A stretch of 64,000 nt of DNA from assembly GCF_002994745.2 (NCBI RefSeq), contig NC_037089.1, positions 87,010,347-87,074,346 of the forward strand, in the 5' to 3' direction. The DNA is from Rosa chinensis. Its lineage: Eukaryota; Streptophyta; Magnoliopsida; Rosales; Rosaceae. Below, piece by piece: positions 22,145-33,250 of this stretch. Below the pieces are notes generated by a model. That model was given only the letters and a program-made list of their open reading frames with translations, was not told the DNA's origin and made no database searches. The position numbers and the translations under genes were made by a program. Positions within the stretch are counted from its first letter, which is position 1; each line of letters opens with the position of its first letter.

Positions 22145-22960
22145 ATGTCAAATCTCAACATGTTTGACTTTGTTGCTTTGGAGGTTTCCGGAAGAAACTA
22201 TCTAAAGTGGACTCAAGATGTGAAAATTCATCTGACTACAAAGAAGATGAGATCAACAATCGATACTCATGACAATGTCGTCACTAAGGCTTTTAAGGCG
22301 AGTGCCATAATGTTCATAAAGAAACATATGAAGAAAGCACTCCAAGTTGATTATCCGATGAAGAGGATCCACAGACTCTTTGGGTCGCTCTGGAAGAGTA
22401 CTTTAACCACCAAATGACCATTTTCTTGCCTGAAGCAAGACATGATTAGCAAGATATTGAACAAGCCCATCTGCCCAAAAGAATACAAGGAGAGTCACTT
22501 TATTAATTCTCAGAATTGATCACTATATTGTTGCTCACTGAAATGAACAACAACCTCCTGTTGAGGAATGATCAAGCCAAGCCCATCGGTACCTGAGCAG
22601 CCCTTTTGCTTGAAGGAATTGATGTTGCTCATCGTAAACCTAATCTCGAAAGGAGAGATTGTGACCGTGGAAGGGACAAAGAGTATGATCTTTTTAGACA
22701 AGTAAAGAGAGGTGGGCCCATAAATGGCCCATATAACCGGCCCAAAACATGGCCCCATGTTATAGTGCCCCTGCCTAACAAGCCAAAGTGGAAAGGAACA
22801 CTGGTTCGGCCCGCCGCCACCAGAATCAGCATGATCTTTGTTATCGATGTGGATGAATTGACTGCTGGTCTCGCACCTGTTGTGCGATAGCTGAAGCAGT
22901 AGATGAGTATTACGGCAGTCGCGGAACTCAAAATACCAACTTTATTGAAGGGTAATTTTC
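22145..22960 (+). pseudogene. Degenerate copia GAG with broken zinc knuckle
   Basis: The start MSNLNMFDFVALEVSGRNYL followed by KWTQDVKIHL is the usual opening of GAG in this kind of plant copia element. The frame stops after 90 codons. Later pieces read LLTEMNNNLLLRNDQAKPIG, RRDCDRGRDKEYD and a knuckle-like CYRCG with a stop directly after it and the later His missing, so the CCHC nucleic-acid-binding motif is destroyed. It would have formed the particle shell; it cannot do so here. Confidence 0.8.
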
Positions 22961-23189
22961 TATTGATTCCACACTAGAGATCACGGATTTTCAGGCAGTT
23001 ACTGAACATACCGAGGATTAGAACTCGAAGACATGAGTATAATTGGCCCCTTGTGCCATATCTATTTCATCTTAATGAATGAAACATCTTCGGATTTTGG
23101 TGATTTATGTTTTCAATCATTTTGGATTATGAAAATGTGGTTATGTTCGAATGTATTTAGTTCAATAAACTTATTCATACATGTGATCC

Positions 23190-23834
23190 ATTGAATTAAA
23201 TAAATGAATAGGCATATTCTGTGGGGAAGTTTGTTGTCTGGTTGAAAGTGCTATTACGCACACCATACTCCCAGATCGGAGATATTTTTCAAACTTATTG
23301 TCTATTCATACCTCTGCGACAACCGTATCAGGCCAATCCAACCTGATAGAGGGTTATGGCAAAACCCACTATATGTTGTCCAATGGTACTGAACCTACCA
23401 TTAATGGGGCCTTATAATCTCCACATTCCAGAAGAATGTTATTGAGTGTTAAAGATATTCGAACCAACAGTTACCACGTTGAAACCACTGAGAAAAATGA
23501 GTGGAATATCTTTGCATAACCTCTGAGCGTGCGGCCAGAAGCGTACATTGGAGAAATTGGAATCTGTTAGCTAGAAGCTAACTAATTTAAGCAACTACTT
23601 GCTATGGCATGACCTTTTGAGACACCCAGGTTAAAGTATGATGCATTGTGTCCTCAACTCATCGCAGGTGCATCCCCTTCTGAATAAGGGTCCTGTATAT
23701 AATGACACACTATGCCATACTCGTTAAGAATATTTAATACTAGACCATCATATGCAAAGACTAGTATATACACCACCATTTTTCTACACAGAATGCAAGG
23801 GAAATTGTGGACATATCCAACCACCATGTGGACC
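23190..23834 (+). pseudogene. Degenerate copia protease and pre-integrase region
   Basis: The reading near 23225-23500 gives CLVESAITHTIL in place of the retropepsin D-S/T-G type site, then LIEGYGKTHYMLSNGT, RMLLSVKDIRTNSYH and a decayed tail. A pre-integrase stretch NYLLWHDLLRHPG follows at about 23600. Internal stops are present. The region is cut at 23834 by the nested LTR element. Confidence 0.75.
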
Positions 23835-24064
23835 TGTAGATACCTCTACTAGCAAGGCTAGTTTGCTACCTCACCAAGCATAAACAACACCCTCATGGGA
23901 TCCAACCGCTACTTGCATCTTGTAGCCCTATGTTCAAGCTACGCTATGGTATCCGGAAGTCGCAAATCCGTCGCCGGGAAGCCACCTTTCCGGCCTTGCC
24001 AACATGCCCTCACAAATAGGCTTTCTAGACTAGAAATGGTGGTTGCTTGTCCCACATCGAAAAC

Positions 24065-24936
24065 TAGGGCTGGGATTTTAAACCCGAAAAACCGAGGAAC
24101 CGGTCCAAACCGACCCGAACGGGTCGGTTCGGTTCGGTTTTCTCTCTTAATTAATTAATTTTTTTCCGGTTCGGTTCTTGTGTAATAGGAACGGTTCGGT
24201 TTCGGTTCCCATATTCAATTTTTACCTTTACCCGAACTGAGGTGCTTTTATTATATTATTGTATATTTTTAACTTGTTTAATGTCAGCACGTGTGCTCTC
24301 TTTGGTTTCTCTGCCGCGCAGACCTTTCTTCTTTGAATAAAGAATCAAAGTCATCCTCATTTCAAAAAAATAAATATTAAACTCATCCTTTTTGTCTCTC
24401 TCTCTTTCTCATTCCCATTTGTCTCTGTCGACCCCCACCCACATAACCCTCTTTCTTTTTCTCTTTCTCCCATGTCTGATGTCTCTGTCGGCCAACCACT
24501 CATGCCTTCCTTTTTCTTCTCTCACTGTCCTTTATTTCTTTTCAATCACTCCCCCATCTCTTCCCTCACTTCCTCCGTTTTTCTTCTCTTTCTCAGTTTC
24601 TCTGTTATTTATTTCTTTTTAATCATTCTCCCCCATCTCTTCCTTCTTATCACGGCAACCATTCTTCTTCTTCTTCTGCACTTCTTCGCCACAACTATTC
24701 TTCTTCTTCTGTCCTCCTTCTTCTTCTTAGCAATTATTCCAGTTTTTTAGATAGATTCATATCAGGATTCAAGCATAAATGGAACCGAATAAACCCGAAA
24801 TCGAACCGATTCTTGTCGGTTCGGGTTTTGCTCGGTTTCAGATATTAGAGATCATCAAACCGACCTGAAGTTTATCCCGTCCGTTCGGTCTCGGTTCTTG
24901 CTTTTTTTCCGGTAAACCCGAACAGTCCCAGCCCTA
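24065..24936. mobile_element. Non-autonomous hAT element inside the LARD 5' LTR
   Basis: The ends are tagggctggga and tcccagcccta, flanked by the 8-bp duplication tcgaaaac at 24057-24064 and 24937-24944. The 3' LTR at about 28590 shows the empty site (cacatcgaaaaccatg). Subterminal regions are packed with cggttcggtt and inverse aaccgaacc motifs. The centre is pyrimidine-rich and gives hydrophobic frames without homology. Confidence 0.93.
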
Positions 24937-25211
24937 TCGAAAACCATGTAAAGGAGATGGCTTCCTTCACCTATAAAAGGAATGCCTCCTCCCACTTAAA
25001 CACAATCCAATCCCATTACATCTTTTGTAATCCCCTTGGGTCGCAAGGCTCAACACACTAGTTAAACATTCAAGTGGACGTAGTTTCCCGCTAAGGCGGG
25101 AAGTGAACCACTATACATCTTGTGTCAATCTCTCTCTCTCTCTCTCTCATTCTTTATGCTAACTAGAGATCCCACAGATCACTAACGTTAACATTGGCGC
25201 CGTCTGTGGGA

Positions 25212-28200
25212 AGCCAACACATTGGCTTCGTCACCTTCCATGAGCTAAGTCTGCTTGGCGGAGCTTGAAGAAATTTCTTCATTCTTTGAGTTTATGTTTG
25301 AATTAATGCTTCTTGGCGGCAACTTTTGCCAAAAGATGATCAACATTACTTCAGTGGTAAAACCAGAGCAGAAATTTGCATCTTAAAGGGCTAGTCAACA
25401 CCGGTCAACTCCCAGGGGATGGTCAACGCTGGCAGGAGCTGATCAAAACACCAACATATGGGACGGTCAAGGCTTGGTCAACACCCATTGAGGCTGATCA
25501 ATGGTAATCAACGTGTGGTCAACGCCAGACAAGCAAAGGTCAACGCTGCACTATTCAAAAAAAAAATGGAGCCTAATTTCTCTGGGCACCCAACAACAAA
25601 GCATGAAGATGACGATTTGCTCCGCTGCACAGCTCGCTGCAATCTCCGATCAACTTCACCGCCGCTCCGTAGCTCCTCTTCCGAGCTCCGCCAGCTTCAG
25701 CGCCGCTGAGTTTCCTCCGCCAATCTTTGGTGCACCATCTGCAGCAGTCCACCGGCCATCTCCCGCTAGCAAATCCCAGCGGCAAAAACTTCGGCGGCAA
25801 ACTTCACCGGCAAAGCTTTCTCCGCCAAGCCCCCCGCTGAGTTCCGAGTCTCCGTCGAACTCTTGAGTCTCCGCCGGACTTCCAATCTCCGCTGAGTTCC
25901 AGGACAACCGCTAGCCACCTCCGCCGGCAGGCCTCCGCTAGGCTACACCGCCAAACAAGCTCCGCAGAGCATCACCGCTGGCCATGCCCGTTGGACTTCA
26001 TCGCTGAACAGCCTCCAAGTCCCTGAGCTGAGCCGAGCCTCACCACTGGCCAAGCTCCGCTGAACAACACCACCGCCGAGCACCATGCTCCGCTCCGCCA
26101 AGCTTACCGCCGAACGAGCTCCGCCAGCTAAGGCTTCACCGCTCCGCTAGAATACCGTCGGCAAAGCTTCTTCCGCTACACAGCCCTCCGCCGGCAAGGC
26201 TCCGCTGAGAAACTCTAAGGATCCACTGACCTCAAAGCCTCCGCTTAACTCGACATCTCCACCGCACTTTGAGTATCCGCCGAGCTCCAGACCTGCTCTC
26301 TCCGCCTCTCAGCATCTCCAGCAGTCGATCACCGCCGGGCAACCCCAGCTGACATCCTCCGTTGAGTTTCACCCTTCACAGCTAAACTCTTCCGCTGGGC
26401 TTCACAGCTGGGTGGTCTCCGTCGAGCATCAATTCCCTGCTGAGCATCAACTCTCCGCTGAATACCAAGTCAGCTACACAAAGCTCCGCTACCGCTGGAC
26501 AACCTCCGTTCGGCCGGACTTCTTCCTCCGCTGCACCCCAGCACCGCCGAGCTCGGAGCCTCCGCCGAGCTCCAGGTCAGCTACACCCCAGCTCCGCCGA
26601 ACTCAAAACCTCCGCTGAGCTCCGAGTTCCACCAGACTTCTTCCTCTGCTGACGAACCTCCTCCGCCGGGATTCTCCGCTGAAGAATTTCCTCCGCCAGA
26701 CTTCTCAGCTGGACGAGCTTTCTCGGCTGAAGAGCTTCCTCCGCCGCACTTCTCAGCTGAACGAGTTTCCTCCGCTAACAATTGCAGCGGTCTTCTTTCT
26801 CCATCGATTCCATGCCGCTTGCAGCAGAGAGGCCAACAAAGCTGAGTCTCTTCCTTCTTTCTTTATCTATTTATTGAGCTTAATGTGAATACCACACACC
26901 CATGGCTTTGCACAAGTCAAACAATAATTATCTGTCCATGACAGCATGTTGTTTCGTTGTCTGCCATAAAGTGTTTATAATATATGTACATACATACATG
27001 TGCAAACAAAGTCCCCTAACTACCACGTTAAGCTCATTTACTGCTTCATGCATGGTAGCTTTGTTATGCATGATTATATCTCACTTTGGGTACTCGTTAA
27101 ATTGGTCGCATGCGCCATCTCTACTGGCCCTTTTTAACACATGCCTCATGACATAGAAAGCAACGACCTAAAGCATCCTTTCTTTGCTTCTTGCATATCC
27201 TCATATGCATATATGTCTTTAACTTATGTACATGGTGACATCAAAATTGCTATGCATTTCTAGCTTTTGTTGTTTGAATGATACTCATACTTCTCACCAT
27301 ATATATATATATATCAATGTAACGTGATTATCTCACTTGTGCCATATACACTTTGCTCACAATTTTATCAAAGTACATATGCAAATTATTAGTGTTGATT
27401 TTTCAAATCTACATATTAATCATCTATTTTCTTTCAAGGAAATTCAACTATTTCTATTGAGCATTCAACCTCAACTACGAGTTGACGTACATTATCGGAG
27501 TACTTTATCCGCCACAAGCAATGAACCTCAAATCGGCATAAGATAAGTGCCTTCCTCTTATCTTTACGCTCTTACAATTTGAGCTACAGCCGATGCCATG
27601 ACTATACATGTCTCTATAACCCTTAAGCATGCCTACAAAATGTTATTAGCAACTTTACTACAAGTACATGCTATACACATATGCCATGCTACTACTTAAT
27701 TGCAACTCAATTAAATAAATATGTGACACTCATTTAGAAGCTTGTGACACTTACGACTTAATTAAACATGCTCGGATAAACGACTTGTTCGGGTTACGAC
27801 TCGCTTGGGTATCGAGTATGGCCACGACTTGCGCTTGGGCCACGCCTCGCATGCTCGCACAACGCCTACACACTCAACTACACCAAACTTGCTCGAACAA
27901 CCCAACTTGCTCGATCATGTCCAACATGTTTTACTTAAGCCCCAAGTTCACAAACGCTTCATTCTATGTCACCGGGACTACTCCCACAAAATTACTTTGG
28001 ACACCCATTACACTTGCCACTATCTATTGTGCGTGTTATATGGCCATAAGATCCACATATACAACTACCAATATTTTACATGTTCATACACATTAATGGA
28101 ATATTGAGTTCTTCTACCATTTGTTGTTCGCAACAAATCGAATTCTTTTCGCATTCCATTAATACGAGCGGTAACCAATACAACAAGCATTCTACATATG

Positions 28201-28363
28201 CCCGTTTTCGTCTCATTGTGTAGGTTAAAGGAGTCCCTTCTTGCTTACGGAGCTCGGGGACTTGTAGGGGCTAGGCTTCTCTCAGACATTGTTTATGCTT
28301 GATGACTTCATGATTATAACTCCCCAACCAAGAAGCTCCTCTTACTCGGGGACTTCGGGGATT
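25212..28363 (+). other. Internal region of the LARD-like element, with a ctccgc-rich quasi-repeat
   Basis: From about 25640 to 26790 the plus strand is dominated by loose repeats of ctccgccgagct/ctccgctgagct, giving Ser/Pro/Ala/Arg-rich frames in several registers on both strands. None has a conserved start, domain or steady length. The right half (26800-28360) is AT-richer and noncoding. It has no retrotransposon protein motifs. It may act as packaging or structural RNA; that is inference. Confidence 0.6.
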
Positions 28364-28774
28364 TGTAGATACCTCTACTAGCAAGGCTAGTTTGCTACCT
28401 CACCAAGCATAAACAACATCCTCATGGGATCCAACTACTACTTGCATCTTGTAGCCCTATGTTCAAGCTACGCTACGGTATCCGGAAGTCGCAAATCCGT
28501 CGCCGGGAAGCCACCTTTCCGGCCTTGCCAACATGCCCTCACAAATAGGCTTTCTAGACTAGAAATGGTGGTTTCTTGTCCCACATCGAAAACCATGTAA
28601 AGGAGATGGCTTCCTTCATCTATAAAAGGAATGCCTCCTCCCACTTAAACTCAATCCAATCCCATTACATCTTTTGTAATCCCCTTGGGCCGCAAGGCTC
28701 AACACACTAGTTAAACATTCAAGTGAACGTAGTTTCCCGCTAAGGCGGGAAGCGAACCACTATACATCTTGTGT

Positions 28775-28808
<34 letters not shown>

Positions 28809-28846
28809 ATGCTAACTAGAGATCCCACGGATCACTAACGTTAACA
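28364..28846 (+). repeat. 3' LTR of the LARD-like element
   Basis: This is the undisturbed LTR copy: it runs tgtagatacc to gttaaca and holds tctataaaaggaatg as a promoter TATA and a CT microsatellite at about 28778-28806. It gives the reference against which the hAT insertion in the 5' LTR was defined. Confidence 0.93.
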
Positions 28847-28851
28847 GGACC

Positions 28852-29480
28852 AGTTAAATATTAATGGTTTTGGTTGATGTATCGACAAAGTGATCACATG
28901 TTACACTATTGTCCACAAGAAAACGCTGCTTTTGCTAAACTCTCACCCAGATCATGAAATTGAGGGTTCACCACTCGGATTATCCCATAAAATCTATAAG
29001 ACTTGATAATACCGGAGAGTTTACATCGAAGTCTTTCGATGATTATTGCATATCCTTTGGGATTGATGCTGAACATTTAGTTCCCTATGTTCACACTCAA
29101 GATGGTCTCGCAGATAGAATCTTGGTAATGCGCACCAAGCTTCTAAATTTCTGCATGGAGCTATGCAATCTTGCATGCAGCTACGTTGGTCCCGTTGAGG
29201 CCCACTACTACCTACCTTACTCCGCGTTACAGCTGGTGACTGGGTACGAACCTGATGTTTCGCACTTACGCGCATTTGGGTATGCAGTCCTCGTGCCAAT
29301 TGTGCCGTCACAACGTACAAAATTGGGTCCTCACCAAAGGATGGGCATACATGTCGATTATGAATCTCATCCATTATGTGCTCTTTCGAGCCCTTGACAG
29401 GCAATCTCTTTACCGCTAGATTTGCGGATTGTCACTTTGATTAGACAGTCTTCCCGCCGTTAGGGGGAGATAAGAACGTT
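28852..29480 (+). pseudogene. Degenerate copia integrase
   Basis: Broken frames give DYPIKSIRLDNTGEFTSKSF, DDYCISFGIDAEHLVPYVHT and QDGLADRI, which keep the catalytic-core D...E spacing typical of copia integrase, then SALQLVTGYEPDVSHLRAFG and PHQRMGIHVDY. A frameshift or stop separates several blocks. The N-terminal zinc-binding part lies on the other side of the nested LARD. It would insert element cDNA into the genome; it is not functional here. Confidence 0.85.
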
Positions 29481-30143
29481 ACCGTTCCTGATGAACGACG
29501 TGAATTAACGTGGAATGTCTCCACTATGTCTCATCTTGATCCCCGAACCGCACAATGTGATAATGAAGTGCGGAGAATTCTAGATCTACAGAGTGTAGCC
29601 CAAAATATGCCAGACGCTTTCTCTGATCTAGATAAAGTGACGAGATCATATATACCTGCTGCAAATGTGCCTGCAAGGATAGACGTCCCTGTAGGATGTG
29701 TCGTCCCAGATGGACGAGGTACGACCATGGCGGCTAACCAGTCATATGTCCTTGCCCAGAAGTGAGGTAGACCATTAGGTTCGAAGGATTCTTATCCCTA
29801 GAAGAGGGTAAAACTGGCACCAACGAATCCACTAGACATCGCGATCTCAACTGATCCATCTCACGAGACAATTCCGGATTATGGGTCCGTCCAAGAAGAG
29901 ACGACGTTGGGGGACGCTCCAACGTCTGAACCCACTCCCGAGAATAGAGAAATCTCAGTAAATTATGCATGCTTAAGTGAGATCTGGAATCGAGTTGAGA
30001 TTATCATCGATGATATATTAGTATTTGCGGTGGCCACCGAAACTATAATATGCGATGACCTCGAACCTTGCTTTGTTGATCAGATTCAATGAAGAGACGA
30101 CTGGCCGAAAAGGAAATAAGCAATCCAAGTCAAATTAGATTCC
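29481..30143 (+). other. Copia linker between integrase and reverse transcriptase
   Basis: Short frames read TMSHLDPRTAQCDNEVRRIL, then DLDKVTRSYIPAANVPARID. This hydrophilic linker is usual between integrase and reverse transcriptase in this lineage. Stops and frame changes are frequent. Confidence 0.65.
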
Positions 30144-31000
30144 TTGACAAAGAGAAAGGTGTTTGGACCTGTTGTTCCTACACCTCCCCATGTTAAACCC
30201 GTAGAATTTAAATGGGTATTTGTAAGGAAGCGTAATGAGAAAAACGAGATTGTGATACACAAGGCTCGTCTAGTGGCGCAAGAATTTTCTCAACGCCCTG
30301 TGATTGATTACGAGGAGGCGTATTCTCCCGTAATGGACGTCATAACGTTCCGCTACCTTATCAGTTTGGTAGTTTCCGAAAAACTGAATATGCAGCTTAT
30401 GAATGTGGTCGTAACTTATCTCTATGGGGATCACGATACAGAGATATACATAAAATTTCTTGAAGGACTTAATATACCCGATGCAAATAGTTCTAGACCA
30501 CGGAACACGCTCTCCATTAGTTTTGAGGTGTTCACTTTATGGATTGAAACAATCTAGACGGAGATGGTATAACCGTCTAAGTGAATATTTGATCGCGATG
30601 GGATATGTGAATAATAAACTATGCCCATGCGTGTTTATTAAGGAAACAAGTTCCTAGTTTGGAATTGTGGTAGTCTATGTCAATGACATGAATTTGATCG
30701 ATACTCCTGAAGAGATCAAGGAAACCGCAAAGCACCTGAAGTTGGAATTTGAGATGAAAGGCCTTGGGAGAACAAATTATTGTCTCGACCTGGAACCCGA
30801 GCACAGTGCAGATGAAATTTTGGTCCATCAACCAAATTACATCCAGAAGATGTTAAGATGCTTTAATGAGGATAAAAGCAAGCACACCCATGGTCGTCTG
30901 AAGTCTAGAGAGAGCCGTATCGTCCTGCATATGATAACGAAGAGATATTGGTGCCAGAAGTCCAATATCTAATTGCAATAGGCGCATTATTGTACTTGGC
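30144..31000 (+). pseudogene. Degenerate copia reverse transcriptase
   Basis: Frames give KWVFVRKRNEKNEIVIHKAR, LVAQEFSQRPVIDYEEAYSP, LKQSRRRWYNRLSEYL, then VVYVNDMNLI at the active site and GLGRTNYCLDLE. The catalytic YVDD box reads YVND (30676-30687), so one catalytic aspartate is lost in addition to stops near 30556 and 30657. The domain would copy element RNA into DNA. Confidence 0.85.
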
Positions 31001-31019
31001 TTAATGCCTTAGATAAGAC

Positions 31020-31690
31020 ATCTCATTTGATGTGAACTTGTTAGCTAGATATAGTTCTGCGCCAACACGCCGCCACTGGAATGGCATAAAAGACATTTTT
31101 CGCTACCTTAGAGGTCGGCAGATATGGACTTATTCTATCCCTACGCATCAAGGAATGGATCAAACCCTCTTGATCCTCAGAATGATGCTTGCCTTGTTGG
31201 ATATGCTGATATAGACTATCTATCAGACCCGCACAAGGCACGTTCCCAAACTGGTTATGTCTTTACCATTGGGAATACTGCAATTTCTTGGAGGTCTACG
31301 AAATAGACACTTGTTGCTACATCTTCGAATCATGCTGAGATACTAGCTCTTCACGAAACAGTATGTGAATGTACATGGCTAAAAGTCGTTACAAAGCATG
31401 TTCGAAGCACATGTGGACTGCATTCCACCACTGATGAACCAACCATTATCTACGAGGATAATGTTGCTTACATAGAGCAGATAAAGACAAGTTTCATCAA
31501 AGGAGACAACACCAAACATATTGTACCGAAGTTCTCCTTCAATCAGCAACAACAAGAGCATCAGAAGATTGAAGTTAAGCAGATTTGATCTGAAGACAGT
31601 CATGCAGACCTCTTCACCAAGTCACTACCACAGTCTACATTCCAGAAGCATGTCTAAGGTATTGGTCTACGTAAACTATCTGAATTACCT
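31020..31690 (+). pseudogene. Degenerate copia RNase H
   Basis: Pieces read NLLARYSSAPTRRHWNGIKD, GYADIDYLSDPHKARSQTGY followed by VFTIGNTAISWRSTK, a stop, then TLVATSSNHAEILALHE and HADLFTKSLPQSTFQKHV. These are the standard landmarks of copia RNase H up to the end of the polyprotein. Stops and frame changes disable it. Confidence 0.85.
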
Positions 31691-31749
31691 AACATGCAAT
31701 TTTCAGGGGGAGTCGAAATCAGGGGGAGTATCCTGAAGCATACTCGTTT

Positions 31750-32165
31750 GACCATCGTGTACTCTTTTTGTCCTTCGTCCAGGGTTATTTTGTCCCACTG
31801 GGTTTTGTTACCTGGCAAGGTTTTAACGAGGCACATCTTTAGCATGGTCACCCCACTTATACTACATCCTGAAGATGCTTTGATTTGACATATATATGCA
31901 TTTGCTCATCTTTTTCCTTTGACCACGGGTTTCTCCCACTGGGTTTACCGGGCAAGGTTTTGGTATAGCAATTCTAATGCATCCCTCTCGTAGACATACT
32001 ACCTACTTATGGTGCTGATAAGAAGACTCCACCTATCTCTGAAGCTGTGATACTGCTACTCCACACTCAAGTGCGTTGTGCTCTTTTTCTCATTCGACCA
32101 AGATTGTTTTTTCCCACAGGGTTTTTATTACTTGGCAAGATTTTTGACGAGGCAACTTAGAAGTG
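31750..32165 (+). repeat. Repeated motif in the copia 3' noncoding region
   Basis: Three loose copies of a unit with ctttttc/gtcc..., cccactgggttt and ggcaaggtttt (plus cgaggca in the first and last) lie at about 31756-31835, 31905-31965 and 32078-32160. Such reiterated blocks between RNase H and the polypurine tract occur in other plant copia elements. Confidence 0.6.
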
Positions 32166-32200
32166 CATAGCAGGGGCAACACTATTGACATGGAATATCC

Positions 32201-32209
32201 AAGGGGGAG
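32201..32209 (+). promoter_or_regulatory. Polypurine tract of the copia element
   Basis: The word aagggggag abuts the 3' LTR start at 32210, where plus-strand DNA synthesis is primed. Confidence 0.85.
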
Positions 32210-32489
32210 TGTTGTAAATATTAATGTGGCTATTCATGTAATAGCAATTAGTGTTGCGTGATATGCGCCAATTAAGATTGATTGGTGATTAACATAATAT
32301 AATTATCGATTGATTGATTGTAATCAGACGAGTGATTGATGTAATCGTTAAATAGTTACCTTTTGTAAACTTGAGGTACTCCTATATAAACCTCATTGTG
32401 AGATGAATAGAATCACTCCATTTCTCATACTTCATTCTTGGTGTCTAAACTCTCCCTCTCTTAAATTCTTTTACTATCGTTTTACAACA
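32210..32489 (+). repeat. 3' LTR of the copia element
   Basis: It is 280 bp, nearly identical to the 5' LTR; by eye about six differences were found, mostly transitions. Confidence 0.95.
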
Positions 32490-32932
32490 TTTTACCTTAT
32501 ATTACCTTTTCACTTATTGAAAAGAAAATTTCAGACTAAAGCTTGTTACAAAAATTTCATTAAAAAAAGCAACATTATAATTGAATTATCAAAGATAAAT
32601 ACAGTATGGGCCCTGCAGTATCCACCAAAAAATAAAACCAGAAAAGTATGGCAAGGGAAGGGGGAGAAGGAAAAGAAAACAGGTTAAGGGGGAGAAGGAA
32701 AGAAAAAAAAAATTGAAGCAAGAGACATGCAATGGGGGGTGGGGGGGGGGGGGGGGATCGAACTCCTAAAGAGGAGGAAAAACAAAGGTTCAATGCTACC
32801 TGAACAACAACTAAATTATGCATTGAGGCCCTTTTCTATATGTGTTAAAGCTTCTTAGAACTTGAAGTAGGGCCCCAAAATTTGGGGGCCCTGTTCTGTC
32901 GCTCATGTTGCACTTGCTCTAAGCCGGCTCTG

Positions 32933-33250
32933 CGCCTAGAGTAGTTTCTCCCCATCTCCAACACTTCAAATCTAGTAAGACAAGGACTATAAATTTCAAT
33001 AATATGAAGATGGCTGCCACTAGACTCCTCAAAATATTTATACATCCTATATTCCCATTTCTTCTAGTAACAATGAGGAGGACTATCAACCTACTCCTCA
33101 GAGAAATGATACCATTCCCAAGTATTAAAGGAAAACAATTCCAAGCCAAAATGGAACCCAAAAGAACAAAGAGAACCGAACACAAAACAGTAATCATTAT
33201 ACCAGCATTTATTTACATACATCAAATTTTATCAAAGAAAGCTTGATAAT
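32933..33250 (-). pseudogene. F-box pseudogene 6, middle piece (minus strand)
   Basis: Minus-strand frames give YKYFEESSGSHLHIIEIYSP, then CLTRFEVLEMGRNYS, which continues into the piece ending at 20003 once the intervening insertion is set aside. Upstream (higher coordinates) a decayed reading with PPHCYKKKWEYRM and an in-frame stop after FSEE aligns with the region before it. The N-terminal half with the F-box is not recognisable beyond about 33250. Confidence 0.72.

Larger units (their letters stand above)
23835..28846 (+). mobile_element. Nested non-coding LTR retrotransposon (LARD-like)
   Basis: The LTRs are 23835-25193 (483 bp plus a hAT insertion) and 28364-28846. Each starts tgtagatacctc and ends cgttaaca. 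The 5-bp duplication is ggacc at 23830-23834 and 28847-28851. The primer-binding site is ttggcgccgtctgtggga at 25194-25211, the type seen in many plant gypsy-related elements. A G-rich polypurine-like stretch (tcggggacttcgggga) precedes the 3' LTR. The 3.2-kb interior has no GAG, protease, RT or integrase signature, so the element must have been moved by enzymes from elsewhere. About 11-12 substitutions separate the LTRs by eye. Confidence 0.92.
20153..32489 (+). mobile_element. Ty1/copia LTR retrotransposon, degenerate, with nested insertions
   Basis: Both LTRs are 280 bp (20153-20432 and 32210-32489), start with tgttgtaa and end with acaaca. The 5-bp target duplication is tttta at 20148-20152 and 32490-32494. 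The order GAG, protease, integrase, reverse transcriptase, RNase H is that of Ty1/copia. The interior is full of stops and frameshifts, yet by eye the two LTRs differ at only about 6 of 280 positions, so the insertion looks recent. A second LTR element (23835-28846) has landed between the protease/pre-integrase part and the integrase core. Without it the element is about 7.3 kb, with long noncoding leader and tail. Confidence 0.93.
20004..32932. mobile_element. hAT-like element that split the minus-strand F-box gene
   Basis: The left end tagagccatctc and the inverse of the right end cagagccggcttagagc share a short inverted terminus (yagagcc). The flanks are tgcctaga at 19996-20003 and cgcctaga at 32933-32940, an 8-bp duplication with one C/T difference, as expected for hAT. 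The F-box reading on either side joins if the element is removed. Excluding the copia element inside it, the hAT part is only about 590 bp (20004-20152 and 32495-32932) and noncoding. A G-rich run lies at 32735-32756. Termini are less certain than the nested LTR boundaries. Confidence 0.6.

Noticed and set aside
24392..24750. Two hydrophobic frames that look like membrane proteins
   Set aside because: They come from pyrimidine-rich DNA in the middle of a non-autonomous hAT element; composition explains the hydrophobicity.
25458..26781. Several Arg/Ser/Pro-rich frames on both strands
   Set aside because: The ctccgc-type quasi-repeat keeps all registers open; none has a conserved domain or start.
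32735..32756. G-rich run as a quadruplex-based regulator
   Set aside because: A mononucleotide-like run in noncoding hAT sequence; no gene nearby that it could plausibly control.
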